A stretch of DNA of 58,654 bases, taken from the NCBI GenBank assembly GCA_026184295.1, contig JAHCJK010000013.1:1-58654 (forward strand), given 5' to 3'. This document shows positions 50,274-58,372 of the stretch, one piece after another. This DNA comes from Planctomycetota bacterium (GTDB lineage: Bacteria > Planctomycetota > SZUA-567 > H5-PLA8). Within the stretch, counting starts at the first letter, position 1, and every line of letters starts with the position of its first letter. The translations under genes and the position numbers were made by a program. The notes below the pieces were generated by a model. The model was not told the origin of the DNA. It ran no database searches and saw only the letters and a program-made list of their open reading frames with translations.

Positions 50274-50567
50274 TTATTCCTTGGCGCTCGTGGTCTCGGA
50301 AGAAATTGCCGGAAGCATGCGCTTGACCAGAATTTCCGTCAGGCCGGTTGTACCGCGCTCGGCCATCTTCTCGGCCAGCGCTTCGTCGAGCATCTCGCGA
50401 AACATTTTCGAGGCCATCGACTTCTCCAGGAAGCTCCCGTTCGCCCCGTGCGCTTCCTTCAGAATGTGGGACAGCCAAACGGCTTCCAGCTTCTTCGACG
50501 CGTACGTCAGGCGTTCGAGTTCGCCGGAGGGCAGGGCGCCGATCGATCCGATATCCGAGCCGCTCAT
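50274..50567 (-). CDS. flgJ: Rod-binding protein FlgJ (N-terminal domain only)
   Basis: FlgJ caps the growing rod. This 97-residue protein has the rod-binding domain signature KKLEAVWLSHILKEAH...FLEKSMASKMFREMLDEALAEKMAERGTTGL split across residues 25-75. It lacks the C-terminal muramidase found in enteric FlgJ, as in many other phyla, so the wall must be opened by another enzyme (the M23 protein at 1875 is one option, distant though). Start ATG 50567 has GAGGAAGG upstream. Confidence 0.85.
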   Translation of the reverse strand: MSGSDIGSIGALPSGELERLTYASKKLEAVWLSHILKEAHGANGSFLEKSMASKMFREMLDEALAEKMAERGTTGLTEILVKRMLPAISSETTSAKE

Positions 50568-50650
50568 CGTCCTTCCTCGCTTCCTTCGGTGGCCTGCTTG
50601 AACCGCCGGCCTCATGCTTCATTGCAAACGCGCGGCCATGCCGCGAAATC

Positions 50651-51811
50651 TCACATGATCACCAGTTCGGCGTGCAGCGCGCCGGCGTTCTTCAGCGCCT
50701 GGAAGATCGCGATGATGTCGCGCGGCGTCACCTTCAGCGCGTTCAGCGCCTGCGCAAGGTCGCCCAGGGTCGGCCCGTGCTGCAGCACGATCACGCGAGC
50801 CGATTCCTCGGTCGCGCGCGTGGTCTGGTCGTTGGTCACCACCGTGCCGCCGCCGGTGCTGAGCGCCTCCGGCTGCGAGATCACCGGCGCGTTCTTGATC
50901 GTGATGTACAGGTTGCCGTGCGAGATCGCGACGGGTGCAATCTGCACATGCGTGCCGGCCACGATGGTGCCCGTGCGTTCGTTGATGACCACGCGCGCGA
51001 TGTTGTCCGGGACGACGTTGATCGTTTCGAGCTGCGAGACGAACTGCACCAGGTCGTTCTCGGCGAGAAACTTGTCTGGAATCTTCACTTCCACCGAGCT
51101 GAGGTCGAGGGCCTTGGCCGAGCCGGCCCAGACCTTGTTCACCGAATCGGCGATGCGCTGCGCGGTGGTGAAGTCCGGGTTGCGCAGGCGCATGCGCACC
51201 ATGCCTTCGCGCGCGACGTCGGAGGGCACTTCGCGTTCCACCAGGCCGCCGCCGGGAATGCGCCCGACGAGCGGGTGGTTCTTCTGCACCGAGGCGCCGC
51301 CCGCGCCGCTGCTGCCGGCGCTGAAGCCGCCGACCGAGATCGCGCCCTGGGCCACGGTGTAGACGCGTCCGTCGGCGCCCACCAGCGGGCACTGGAGCAG
51401 GATGCCGCCCTGCAGGCTCTTGGCGTCGCCGATCGAGGAGATCTGCACGTCGATCTTCGCGCCCTTTTTGGCGAAGGGCGGAAGCTGCGCCGTCACCAGC
51501 ACCGCGGCGACGTTGTTGCTCTTGATGTCGCTCGCCGAAATCTTGACCCCGAAGCGCGTGGTCAGGTTGGCCAGTTCCTGGTTGGTCAGGTTGCTGTTCT
51601 TGTCGCCGGTGCCGTCCAGGCCCACGACCAGGCCGTTGCCGATCAACTGGTTCTCGCGGACGCCCTGGAGTTCGGCCAAATCCTTGATGCGCACGGAAGG
51701 CGGCGCGAGCTGCACCACCTTGGGCGGCGGCGGCGCTTCCATCGCGGAGCACGCCGCGGCCCACAGGGCCAGCGCGGGGAGGAGCGTCAGGAGCGTTCGG
51801 GTGCGGTTCAT
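50651..51811 (-). CDS. flgI: Flagellar P-ring protein FlgI
   Basis: FlgI forms the ring around the rod in the peptidoglycan layer. This 386-residue exported protein has a signal peptide (residues 1-24) and the family hallmarks VRIKDLAELQGVRENQLIGNGLVVGLDGTGDK (about 41-72, quoted in parts), SSIGDAKSLQGG, and ATEESARVIVLQHGPTLGDLAQALNALKVTPRDIIAIFQALKNAGAL at the end. It lies 13 bases after flgH. Confidence 0.95.
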   Translation of the reverse strand: MNRTRTLLTLLPALALWAAACSAMEAPPPPKVVQLAPPSVRIKDLAELQGVRENQLIGNGLVVGLDGTGDKNSNLTNQELANLTTRFGVKISASDIKSNNVAAVLVTAQLPPFAKKGAKIDVQISSIGDAKSLQGGILLQCPLVGADGRVYTVAQGAISVGGFSAGSSGAGGASVQKNHPLVGRIPGGGLVEREVPSDVAREGMVRMRLRNPDFTTAQRIADSVNKVWAGSAKALDLSSVEVKIPDKFLAENDLVQFVSQLETINVVPDNIARVVINERTGTIVAGTHVQIAPVAISHGNLYITIKNAPVISQPEALSTGGGTVVTNDQTTRATEESARVIVLQHGPTLGDLAQALNALKVTPRDIIAIFQALKNAGALHAELVIM

Positions 51812-51824
51812 CGGGCGCCTTTCC

Positions 51825-52490
51825 TTAGAACAGGTTGATCCAGTCGAAGAGCTTGCCGACCAGCGTGCGGCGCTGGGCGTCGTTGAGCGGCCCGCTGCCG
51901 TAGATGTTGATGCGCGCTTCGGCGATCTGCGTCGAGATCACCGTGTTGTTGGCCAGCACGTCGCTCGGGCGCACGATGCCGGTGAGCGTGATCACCTGCG
52001 AGTCGCCCGCGACGATCACTTCCTTCTGGCCCAGCACGACCAGGTTGCCGTTGGGGAGCACGTCGGTGACCTGCGCGCTGATCTTGGCGCGGACCGTGCC
52101 GCTGTCGTTGATGGTGCCGCCGCCCTTGAACGAGCGGTTGGAACTGGCCGAGACCTTCGGCAGGGTGCCCTTGTACTTCAGCCATTCGGGGTAGACGAAC
52201 TGGTCCACGCCGGCGTCGATGCTCTGGTCGCGCGAGGTATCCATCGAGCGGTCGCGCTTGGCGTTGACGTCTTCGACGACCAGGATCGTCAGGATGTCGC
52301 CCTTGGCGCGCGCCGTGGTGTCCGAAACGACGCCCGAACCGCGCGCTTCGGGCTGCCACAGGGAGCCGTCGGTCACGGTGGGCTGGGTCATGTTCAGCGT
52401 CACGGGCGAAGGCGCGCGCACGGCCGCGGGCTGCCGGCAGCCGGTCAGCACTAGCGAAAACGTCAACGCGACAATAGGTGCAAAACGCAT
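51825..52490 (-). CDS. flgH: Flagellar L-ring lipoprotein FlgH
   Basis: FlgH forms the outer-membrane ring. The 221-residue protein is a lipoprotein (LVLTGC, Cys about 18). It has GSLWQPEARGSG, RAKGDILTILVVED, VTDVLPNGNLVVLGQKEV and ITLTGIVRPSDVLANNTV, all family-typical. Start ATG 52490 follows AAGGAAC; the longer frame is a shadow. Together with FlgI it shows a cell with both peptidoglycan and an outer membrane. Confidence 0.94.
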   Translation of the reverse strand: MRFAPIVALTFSLVLTGCRQPAAVRAPSPVTLNMTQPTVTDGSLWQPEARGSGVVSDTTARAKGDILTILVVEDVNAKRDRSMDTSRDQSIDAGVDQFVYPEWLKYKGTLPKVSASSNRSFKGGGTINDSGTVRAKISAQVTDVLPNGNLVVLGQKEVIVAGDSQVITLTGIVRPSDVLANNTVISTQIAEARINIYGSGPLNDAQRRTLVGKLFDWINLF

Positions 52491-52516
52491 GGCGGGTTCC
52501 TTGCCTCGGCGTGGTT

Positions 52517-53506
52517 TCAGAGTTCGGCCCGGCCCTTGCCGGTGACCTTGACGATCAGGACTTCGTTCGAATCGAGCAGTTTGACGCGCAGCGTATCGCC
52601 GCGGGCCGCGTCGCCGTCGGCCATCGCGACCGTGCGGATGGAAAGGCTCCCGCGCGTGACCGTCACTTCCACGCGGTCGCCCTTCAGGACGTCGGGAACG
52701 CGTTCGATCAGCCGTTCTTCCAGCATGCGCCCGGCGGGGATGGTCACCTTGGCGCGCTTGCCGATAAAGTCCGCCGGGTCGGAGGACTTCGCGAGGTCCG
52801 CGCTGCCGCATTCGCGCAGTTCCATCGAGAGGTCGTCCTTGCCCAGCGTCTCGCCTGCTTCGACGCGCCGCGCGGCCACGGGGGTGTTGCGGAGCACGTG
52901 GATGCGCACGCTTACGAACCCGTCGGCGCACCAGCGCCCGTCGCAGACCGCGCGCACGCGCACGGTTCGGAACCCGGGCAGCAGTCCCTGCGCCGGAAGT
53001 TCCGGCGTCAATTCGTAGTTTCCGGGACGGACGTGGACGAAGTCCGGATGCCCGGCGATCTCGACGGTGACTTCGGCGTCGTACTGCCCGTGCAGCCGGT
53101 CGCGGATCCCTTGCGCGGCCGCGTCGGCCAGGGCCGAGCCTTCCACGCGCTGCGCCGCGGCTTTGACTTCGAGGGTGCGGTCGCCTTCCACGTCAACCTT
53201 CTCGCCGCCGGGAAGGCCTTCGCGCACCGTCTTGCGGACCTCCTCGAGCGAGACGCGGCGCGACTTGCCCGGCGCGGCCGCGCGCGCGACCACCAGGCCT
53301 TCGAGCTGCTTCGTCTGCCCGGCCGGACCCTGCACGTCGGCGATCTCGCCGAGCTTGATCTCTTCGCCCTGCGAGGCCGCCTGCTTGCGCAGCGTGACCT
53401 TCGCGGCCGCCGGTTCGTCCGCGGCGGTCGGGACGCCTTCGCGCTCGGCGGCGCGGAGGGCGAGGGGCGCGAGGCACAGGATCAGGAGGGTGGCGCGGAA
53501 CGTCAT
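52517..53506 (-). CDS. flgA: P-ring assembly chaperone FlgA
   Basis: FlgA is the periplasmic chaperone for FlgI assembly. This 329-residue protein has a signal peptide (1-19) and a C-terminal SAF domain with the family line VAARRVEAGETLGKDDLSM, FIGKRAKVTIPAGRML and GDTLRVKLLDSNEVLIVKVTGKG. It is longer than enteric FlgA (219 residues) because of an N-terminal extra domain. Start ATG 53506 lies three bases after the flgG stop. Confidence 0.92.
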   Translation of the reverse strand: MTFRATLLILCLAPLALRAAEREGVPTAADEPAAAKVTLRKQAASQGEEIKLGEIADVQGPAGQTKQLEGLVVARAAAPGKSRRVSLEEVRKTVREGLPGGEKVDVEGDRTLEVKAAAQRVEGSALADAAAQGIRDRLHGQYDAEVTVEIAGHPDFVHVRPGNYELTPELPAQGLLPGFRTVRVRAVCDGRWCADGFVSVRIHVLRNTPVAARRVEAGETLGKDDLSMELRECGSADLAKSSDPADFIGKRAKVTIPAGRMLEERLIERVPDVLKGDRVEVTVTRGSLSIRTVAMADGDAARGDTLRVKLLDSNEVLIVKVTGKGRAEL

Positions 53507-53509
53507 CGT

Positions 53510-54292
53510 TTATCTCCGGATCGAATTGGCCGTCTGGAGCATCTCGTCGCTGGCCTGGATCGCCTTGGTGTTCACTTCGTAGGCGCGCTGCGCGACGATC
53601 AGGTTCACCATCTCCTGCACGACTTCGACGTTCGACATTTCGAGGAAGCCCTGCTGAATCGCGCCGACGCCGTCGCTGCCGGGCGTGCCGGAGGTCGCGT
53701 CGCCGCTGCTGCTGCTGGCTTCGAAGAGGTTGTGCCCCTTGGCGAGCAGGCCCGCGGGGTTGGAGAAGGTGTACAGGTTCAACTGGCCGAGCTGCGTCGA
53801 GACGCCGTTGACGGTCTCGGAGATCGTGCCGTTGGGCGAGATGGTGACGGCGGTGGCGTTGGCGCTGATCGTGGGCGCGCCGTCCAGCACGTAGCCTTCG
53901 GAGGTGACGAGCTGCCCTTCGGCGTTGGGGTGGAAGGAACCGTCGCGCGTGTAGGCCAGCGTGCCGTCGGAAAGCTGAATCTGAAAGAAGCCGTTGCCTT
54001 CGATCCACATGTCGTACTGGTTGCCGGTCTGCTGGGGCTTGCCGGGCGTGAAGATTTTGGAGACGGAAGTGAGCTGCGTGCCCAGCCCCATCTGGATGCC
54101 GACGGGAATGCCGGCGCCGCTGTCGCTGCTCGCGCCGGGCGTGCGCAGCCGGTCGTAGATCAGGTCCTGAAAGGCCGTCTGGCTGCGCTTGAACCCGGCG
54201 GTGTTGACGTTCGCCAAGTTGTTCGCGATGGTGTCTACGTTCAATTGCTGGGCCTGCATACCCGATGCGGACGCCCACAACGCTCTAAGCAT
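53510..54292 (-). CDS. flgG: Flagellar distal rod protein FlgG
   Basis: FlgG builds the distal rod. This 260-residue protein begins MLRALWASASGMQAQQLN and has VDTIANNLANVNTAGFKRS, the rod/hook N-terminal signature. It ends EVVQEMVNLIVAQRAYEVNTKAIQASDEM, the C-terminal one. Length matches FlgG (about 260). It lies 21 bases after flgF. Confidence 0.96.
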   Translation of the reverse strand: MLRALWASASGMQAQQLNVDTIANNLANVNTAGFKRSQTAFQDLIYDRLRTPGASSDSGAGIPVGIQMGLGTQLTSVSKIFTPGKPQQTGNQYDMWIEGNGFFQIQLSDGTLAYTRDGSFHPNAEGQLVTSEGYVLDGAPTISANATAVTISPNGTISETVNGVSTQLGQLNLYTFSNPAGLLAKGHNLFEASSSSGDATSGTPGSDGVGAIQQGFLEMSNVEVVQEMVNLIVAQRAYEVNTKAIQASDEMLQTANSIRR

Positions 54293-54313
54293 GATGCGCT
54301 CCTTTTAGAAGAC

Positions 54314-55051
54314 TTACGCGCCCAGGGTGCTGATGCACTTGCCCAGGCTTTCATCCAGAATCTGTAGGCCCTTCGCGGCGGTCTCGGTCAGCCGGGAATT
54401 TTCCAGCATGGTGACCAGTTCCGCGGGGATGTTGACGTTCGAGATTTCGACGACTCCGTTCACGAGCTGCGTCGCGCCCGCTTCCGCCGGCACTCCGCCG
54501 GCTTCGCAGAAGAAGAGCCCGCCGCTGCCGGTGACGACGTTCTCGGGATCGGCGGGCATCTCGATGCGCAGCGTGCCCGCGAGCGCGCCGTTGACCATCA
54601 CCGAGCCGTCGTTCTTCGTGCTCACCGTGCCCTTGGGAATCGTGATGTCGGCGCCGGTGCGGCTCAGCACGGGGTAACCGTTGGAGGTCACCAGGCGGCC
54701 GTTCGCGTCGATGTCGAAATGCCCGTCGCGGGTAAACGCTTCCCCGCCCGGGGTGCGCACGACGAAAAAGCCTTCGCCGCGAATCGCAAAGTCCAGCTCG
54801 CGCCCGGTCGTGCGGAGCGCCGCGGGGCCCAGGTCGAAGTGCGGCGGGCTGAGCATCACGCCGGAGCCGGGGGACTTTTCGAGTTCCGGGCCTTCGGTGG
54901 CCTGCTTGAGCAGCGTCGAGAATCCGAAGAAGGCCGGCACCTGGCGCTTGAAGCCCAGCGTGTCGGCGTTGGCGAGGTTGTTGGAGATGACCTCCTGGGC
55001 CCGGTAGCGGGCTTGCAGCGCGGAGGCGATCGTATACAGGCCTGGGGTCAT
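54314..55051 (-). CDS. flgF: Flagellar proximal rod protein FlgF
   Basis: This 245-residue rod protein starts MTPGLYTIASALQARYRAQ and has EVISNNLANADTLGFKRQ and the later FAIRGEGFFVVRTPGGEAFTRDGHF, typical of FlgF. The C-terminus (ELVTMLENSRLTETAAKGLQILD) is shorter than in FlgG. It is the first gene of the flgFGAHIJNKL operon. Confidence 0.93.
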   Translation of the reverse strand: MTPGLYTIASALQARYRAQEVISNNLANADTLGFKRQVPAFFGFSTLLKQATEGPELEKSPGSGVMLSPPHFDLGPAALRTTGRELDFAIRGEGFFVVRTPGGEAFTRDGHFDIDANGRLVTSNGYPVLSRTGADITIPKGTVSTKNDGSVMVNGALAGTLRIEMPADPENVVTGSGGLFFCEAGGVPAEAGATQLVNGVVEISNVNIPAELVTMLENSRLTETAAKGLQILDESLGKCISTLGA

Positions 55052-55358
55052 GGAAAAATCCTCTCGGTGCGTCCAACCGGGGATGAGTTGAGCAAAGTGC
55101 GGACCGAAAGGCCGGCGCGTCGGTCGATCATCCCGTTTCTATAGGGGGAAAATCGAAAATATTTTTTGCGGGAAGACGTGGAGGCGCGGACGCGGGCAAC
55201 GAGCCGGAAAATTCGTCCTGTTGCGACGTTGCGGTTGGCACGAATTGCAGAGCGTGGGGAAGATGGCGGGTGCATAAAACGTAACCCGGCGCCGGTTCGA
55301 GCGTGCCGCGAACGGCAGCGCTAAAACGGGCGCCGGGTGTGTGGTACTGCGTGAGGAA
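55052..55358 (-). promoter_or_regulatory. Upstream region of the flgF operon and flgM terminator
   Basis: This gap is 307 bases. ACCCGGCGCC (55284-55293) and GGCGCCGGGT (55329-55338) form a 10-bp stem with a 35-base loop; on the minus strand a TTACGTTTT stretch follows, a plausible flgM terminator. An AT-rich stretch (55141-55170, minus strand CTATAG near 55138) is the likely flgF promoter. No clear sigma28 or sigma54 site was found. Confidence 0.45.
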
Positions 55359-55679
55359 CTACGCGTCCAGCTTCAGGTACGACGAAAGGTTCTCGGCGGT
55401 GCGGTCCACGACGCCCTGGTCGTTGTAGAGGCCGGCTTCCAGGAAGCGGCGGGCGGCTTCAACCTTGTCGGCGCGCACCTTGGCGTCTCCCTTTTCCTGA
55501 GCCTGCTTGGATTCCAGCGCGGCCTGGCGCGCTTCCGACGAGATGTCCACGCGGTCGCCGGACGAGCCGGGCGCCTGCTGCGCCGGCTGTTTGGGCTTGT
55601 CGGTACAGCCTCCGGGGCCTTCGCACCCGCCCGCGTTGCCCGCGGCGATCGAAAGGTCCGGCAGTCGGTCGATGTTCAT
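55359..55679 (-). CDS. flgM: Anti-sigma28 factor FlgM
   Basis: FlgM holds the flagellar sigma factor FliA until the hook is complete. This 106-residue protein has the typical GDRVDISSEARQAAL line in the middle and the C-terminal sigma-binding helices VRADKVEAARRFLEAGLYND and VVDRTAENLSSYL. Start ATG 55679 has GGGAGCGAG upstream; the in-frame GTG/ATG at 55697 would add six residues. A Gly/Cys-rich insert (NAGGCEGPGGCTD) near residue 20 is unusual. Confidence 0.87.
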   Translation of the reverse strand: MNIDRLPDLSIAAGNAGGCEGPGGCTDKPKQPAQQAPGSSGDRVDISSEARQAALESKQAQEKGDAKVRADKVEAARRFLEAGLYNDQGVVDRTAENLSSYLKLDA

Positions 55680-55772
55680 ATCCGTTCTCGCTCCCACCTG
55701 ACTGATCGGACGGCAAATTCCGCAGGATAGGGTGTTCCTGAAAAAATCTTCAACCTCTCGGCCGCCCGGTGC

Positions 55773-56861
55773 TTACAGCATGCTCGTGCCCTTGCCGACC
55801 TGGTCGGGCAGGCCTTGCAGGTACTCCATGGCGCTCAGCGGGCTCAGGTCCACGTCCGCGGCGAGCTGCCCATCGACGATGTAAACCTCTCCGGGCTCTT
55901 CGGCATAGCCCAGCGAAGCCAGCGCGCGGTCGGCCAGCACCACCGAGATCAGGACGTCGCGCAGGTTCTTGCGCTCCTCCGCCTCCGCCTGCGGGATGCG
56001 CAGCGAGACCTGCGCTTCCGCGTCGCTCTTGCTGTTCACGGCGTGGTGCGCGGCCATCGCCAGGCGCGCATCGACGGGTAGCTGCCACTGCGACTGCAGC
56101 GCGATGCCCGCGCGAATGTGATGCTGTTCGACGAGCGCGTCGATGAATTCCGGGCGCACCTTCATGTTCGGCTTCAGCGACTTCTGCACGAACAGCAGCG
56201 CCGGCACCTTGCCGATGTCGTGCAGCAGCCCGGCCATGAACGCCGATTCCGGGTTCCCGCCGATGATGCGGGCCACCTCGCGCGCCGCCACCGCGCACCC
56301 GATGCTGTGTTCCCACAGGTGCTTGGCGGTCTGCTCCATGCGCTTGTCCTTCAGGATCGTGCCGTTGAGCGCGATCGACATCACGACGTTCTTGACGGTG
56401 CCGAGCCCCAGGCGCACGACCGCGGTCTGCACCGACTCGATGCGCGACTTGCCGCCGTACAGGGCCGAGTTCGCCATGCGCAGGAACTTGGCGGCCATCA
56501 CGGGATCGGTCATCACCGTTTCGCTGATCTTGGTGATCGGGCAGTTCACGTTCTGCATCACTTCCATCAGCCGCATGGCCACGGCGGGCAGCGTGGGCAG
56601 GTCGAAGCCCGGCGACGCGATCTCTTTTTCGCAGTCGTCGATGCGGCGCTGTACGAGTTCCGATAGTTGGGATTCCAGCGGATCGGACGCTTCCGCGATC
56701 GGGTTGCAGGTCTTGCGGATGGAAAGCGGCTGCACGTCCTGCGGCGCTTCCGGGGTCGCTTCCGCAACCTCCGCGGAGCCTTCCGCTTCGGTGGCCGCGC
56801 CGGCGCTTTCGGCCACGGCCGACGCCTCGGGCTTCTTCTGTCCCATCAACCAGTTTAGCAT
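55773..56861 (-). CDS. HDOD-domain signalling protein
   Basis: This 362-residue cytoplasmic protein has an Ala/Glu-rich N-terminal tail (about 10-75) followed by an HDOD domain (about 85-290). Seen are LPTLPAVAMRLMEVMQNVNCPITKISETVMTDP (in parts), LRMANSALYG, VVRLGLGTVKNVVMSIAL and FMAGLLHDIGKVPAL. HDOD proteins act in signalling and motility control, some by binding nucleotides or partner proteins. It keeps HD in LLHDIGK, which many HDODs lack. Start ATG 56861 fits MLNWLMGQ. It is transcribed toward flgM. Confidence 0.88.
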   Translation of the reverse strand: MLNWLMGQKKPEASAVAESAGAATEAEGSAEVAEATPEAPQDVQPLSIRKTCNPIAEASDPLESQLSELVQRRIDDCEKEIASPGFDLPTLPAVAMRLMEVMQNVNCPITKISETVMTDPVMAAKFLRMANSALYGGKSRIESVQTAVVRLGLGTVKNVVMSIALNGTILKDKRMEQTAKHLWEHSIGCAVAAREVARIIGGNPESAFMAGLLHDIGKVPALLFVQKSLKPNMKVRPEFIDALVEQHHIRAGIALQSQWQLPVDARLAMAAHHAVNSKSDAEAQVSLRIPQAEAEERKNLRDVLISVVLADRALASLGYAEEPGEVYIVDGQLAADVDLSPLSAMEYLQGLPDQVGKGTSML

Positions 56862-57126
56862 GTTCGTAGATCCGGTTTTCCAGGCGTTACACGACCTCGT
56901 GTTCCATCGGGCAAGACGCATGCCATCCCGGGTATTCCGAGGACGGCGACAGGACAATTTTTCACCCCTCGTACAACTCCTTCAAAGAGCAAGTATTATG
57001 AGATGCAAGGCAAGGTGATCCGTGTGCCCGCATGGGCGGCAGGCCCTGCCGATGATGCAGAATTTTCCGGGTCCAATGGGCATTCCCTTTGATAGGAGGT
57101 GCGTTGAATCCCGGAGGATGATGCAA

Positions 57127-57318
57127 ATGAAACCGCGTGTAATTCCGGGCGACCGGAAGGTTGCCCTGGAGGTGCCCACCCGCTCGGTGCGCCTGGAAAA
57201 GTCCCACGTGCGCGTCAACCCCAAGCCCTTCCCGCTCCGGCCCGCCGACGGGCAGCCGGCGCCCAAGGTCCAGAACGCGAACGGCGCGGTAAAGGCCTTC
57301 GGGCCTCGAAGTACCTGA
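57127..57318 (+). CDS. Small basic Pro-rich protein of unknown function
   Basis: This is a 63-residue protein starting MKPRVIPGDRKVALEVPTRS, basic and rich in Pro and Val, with no hydrophobic segment. GGAGG (57113-57117) lies nine bases upstream of ATG 57127; two more in-frame ATGs (57118, 57121) overlap or follow that site too closely. It is the only plus-strand gene inside the flagellar region. Family unknown; it could be spurious. Confidence 0.45.
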   Translation: MKPRVIPGDRKVALEVPTRSVRLEKSHVRVNPKPFPLRPADGQPAPKVQNANGAVKAFGPRST

Positions 57319-57335
57319 CATCCGTGGGGCTCGGT

Positions 57336-58070
57336 TCATTTGCGAGCCGCCGAACCGAGGACCTGTTTCGAGATCACAATCTGCAGCTTCAGCATCAGGC
57401 GCCGGATGTCCCGCTGAAAATCCTTCGTCACGTTCACGAACTGCCCGGAGACGCGGAAGCGGTTTTCCGCCGGCGCGGGCCGCACGTGCAGCACCTGCAT
57501 GCGGATGTTGCGCAGATCGTTGGCCGCCGATTCGTGTATCGAAAAGCCGATCTCCGTGCCCACCGCGATGGGCGCGGGCACTTCCAACTGCGCGCCGCCT
57601 TCGCTGATGTCGATCAGCACCACGGGCAGTTCGACGGTCGCGTTGAGGTTGCAGTGCAGCCGGAAGCTTGAGCGCCGTTCGACGAAGATGCGCTCCTCGG
57701 CCGCCTCCTTGCGCTGAAAGGCGAACTCCGCCAGGGGGTGGGAGAGTTCCTGCGCGGTCCGCGGGAACTTCAGCGTCAGCAGGTCCGCTTCCGCGCTCAA
57801 ATCCAGCGCGTCCGGCGCGTCGATCACCGCGACGGGCATCTCCTTCCAGCCGCTCAGCGAACGGATCCACTGGAGCGTCTGCGCGCACATCGCATCGCCG
57901 CCGTCCAGCAGCAGAAACGTCAGGCCCTTCGGCTTCTGGTGGATCAGGTCCTGCAGGTCGCCGAGCGCCGACCAGGCCAGGTCCGAGGCCATGAGCAGCT
58001 TGCCCAGCCTGGTGGTGAAATCGGCGGAACTGGCCACGAGCACGAGCGAGAAGTCGCGCGGGGCGGTCAT
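57336..58070 (-). CDS. PilZ-domain protein with receiver-like N-terminus
   Basis: PilZ domains bind cyclic di-GMP. In this 244-residue protein the PilZ part is about residues 125-235, with R132-R133-x3-R137 (ERRSSFR) and D154-I-S-E-G-G159, the full binding motif. The first 115 residues look like a degenerate response-regulator fold (LLLDGGDA, VAVIDAPD). It lies between the FlhB-like gene and flgM, and would link c-di-GMP to flagellar function, for example by slowing rotation. Start ATG 58070 overlaps the upstream gene's stop. Confidence 0.88.
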   Translation of the reverse strand: MTAPRDFSLVLVASSADFTTRLGKLLMASDLAWSALGDLQDLIHQKPKGLTFLLLDGGDAMCAQTLQWIRSLSGWKEMPVAVIDAPDALDLSAEADLLTLKFPRTAQELSHPLAEFAFQRKEAAEERIFVERRSSFRLHCNLNATVELPVVLIDISEGGAQLEVPAPIAVGTEIGFSIHESAANDLRNIRMQVLHVRPAPAENRFRVSGQFVNVTKDFQRDIRRLMLKLQIVISKQVLGSAARK

Positions 58071-58372
58071 CCGTTCCTCCTTTCGTCGCGGCGCTGGCGG
58101 TCGAGGCGGTAGACGAAGGCGAGCACTTCGGCGACGGCCTTGTAGAGCGAGGCGGGTATCTGCTTGCCGACGTCCACCTGGCTGAGCGTCGCGGCGAGCA
58201 TGGCGTCTTCGTGCATCGGCACGTCGTGGGCGCGCGCGGTCTCGGCGATCTTTTCGGCGACGAGCCCCTGGCCGGCGGCGACGACCACGGGCGCCTGGTC
58301 CTTGCCGCCCTGGTAGCGCAGGGCCACGGCCGTCTTGGGCGGCGGAACGCCCTTGCGGTTGCGCGGAGTCAC
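58067..58372 (-). CDS. FlhB C-terminal domain paralog (FhlB-like)
   Basis: This 101-residue protein matches the cytoplasmic domain of the export-gate protein FlhB: AVALRYQGGKDQAPVVVAAGQG, VAEKIAETARAHDVPMHED, LATLSQVDVGKQIPASLYKAVAEVLAFVY (quoted in parts). It lacks the four membrane helices and the NPTH self-cleavage site of FlhB. Such separate copies (FhlB/YlqH) often sit next to fliK. It overlaps both neighbours by four bases, so the three are translationally coupled. Confidence 0.88.
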   Translation of the reverse strand: MTPRNRKGVPPPKTAVALRYQGGKDQAPVVVAAGQGLVAEKIAETARAHDVPMHEDAMLAATLSQVDVGKQIPASLYKAVAEVLAFVYRLDRQRRDERRNG

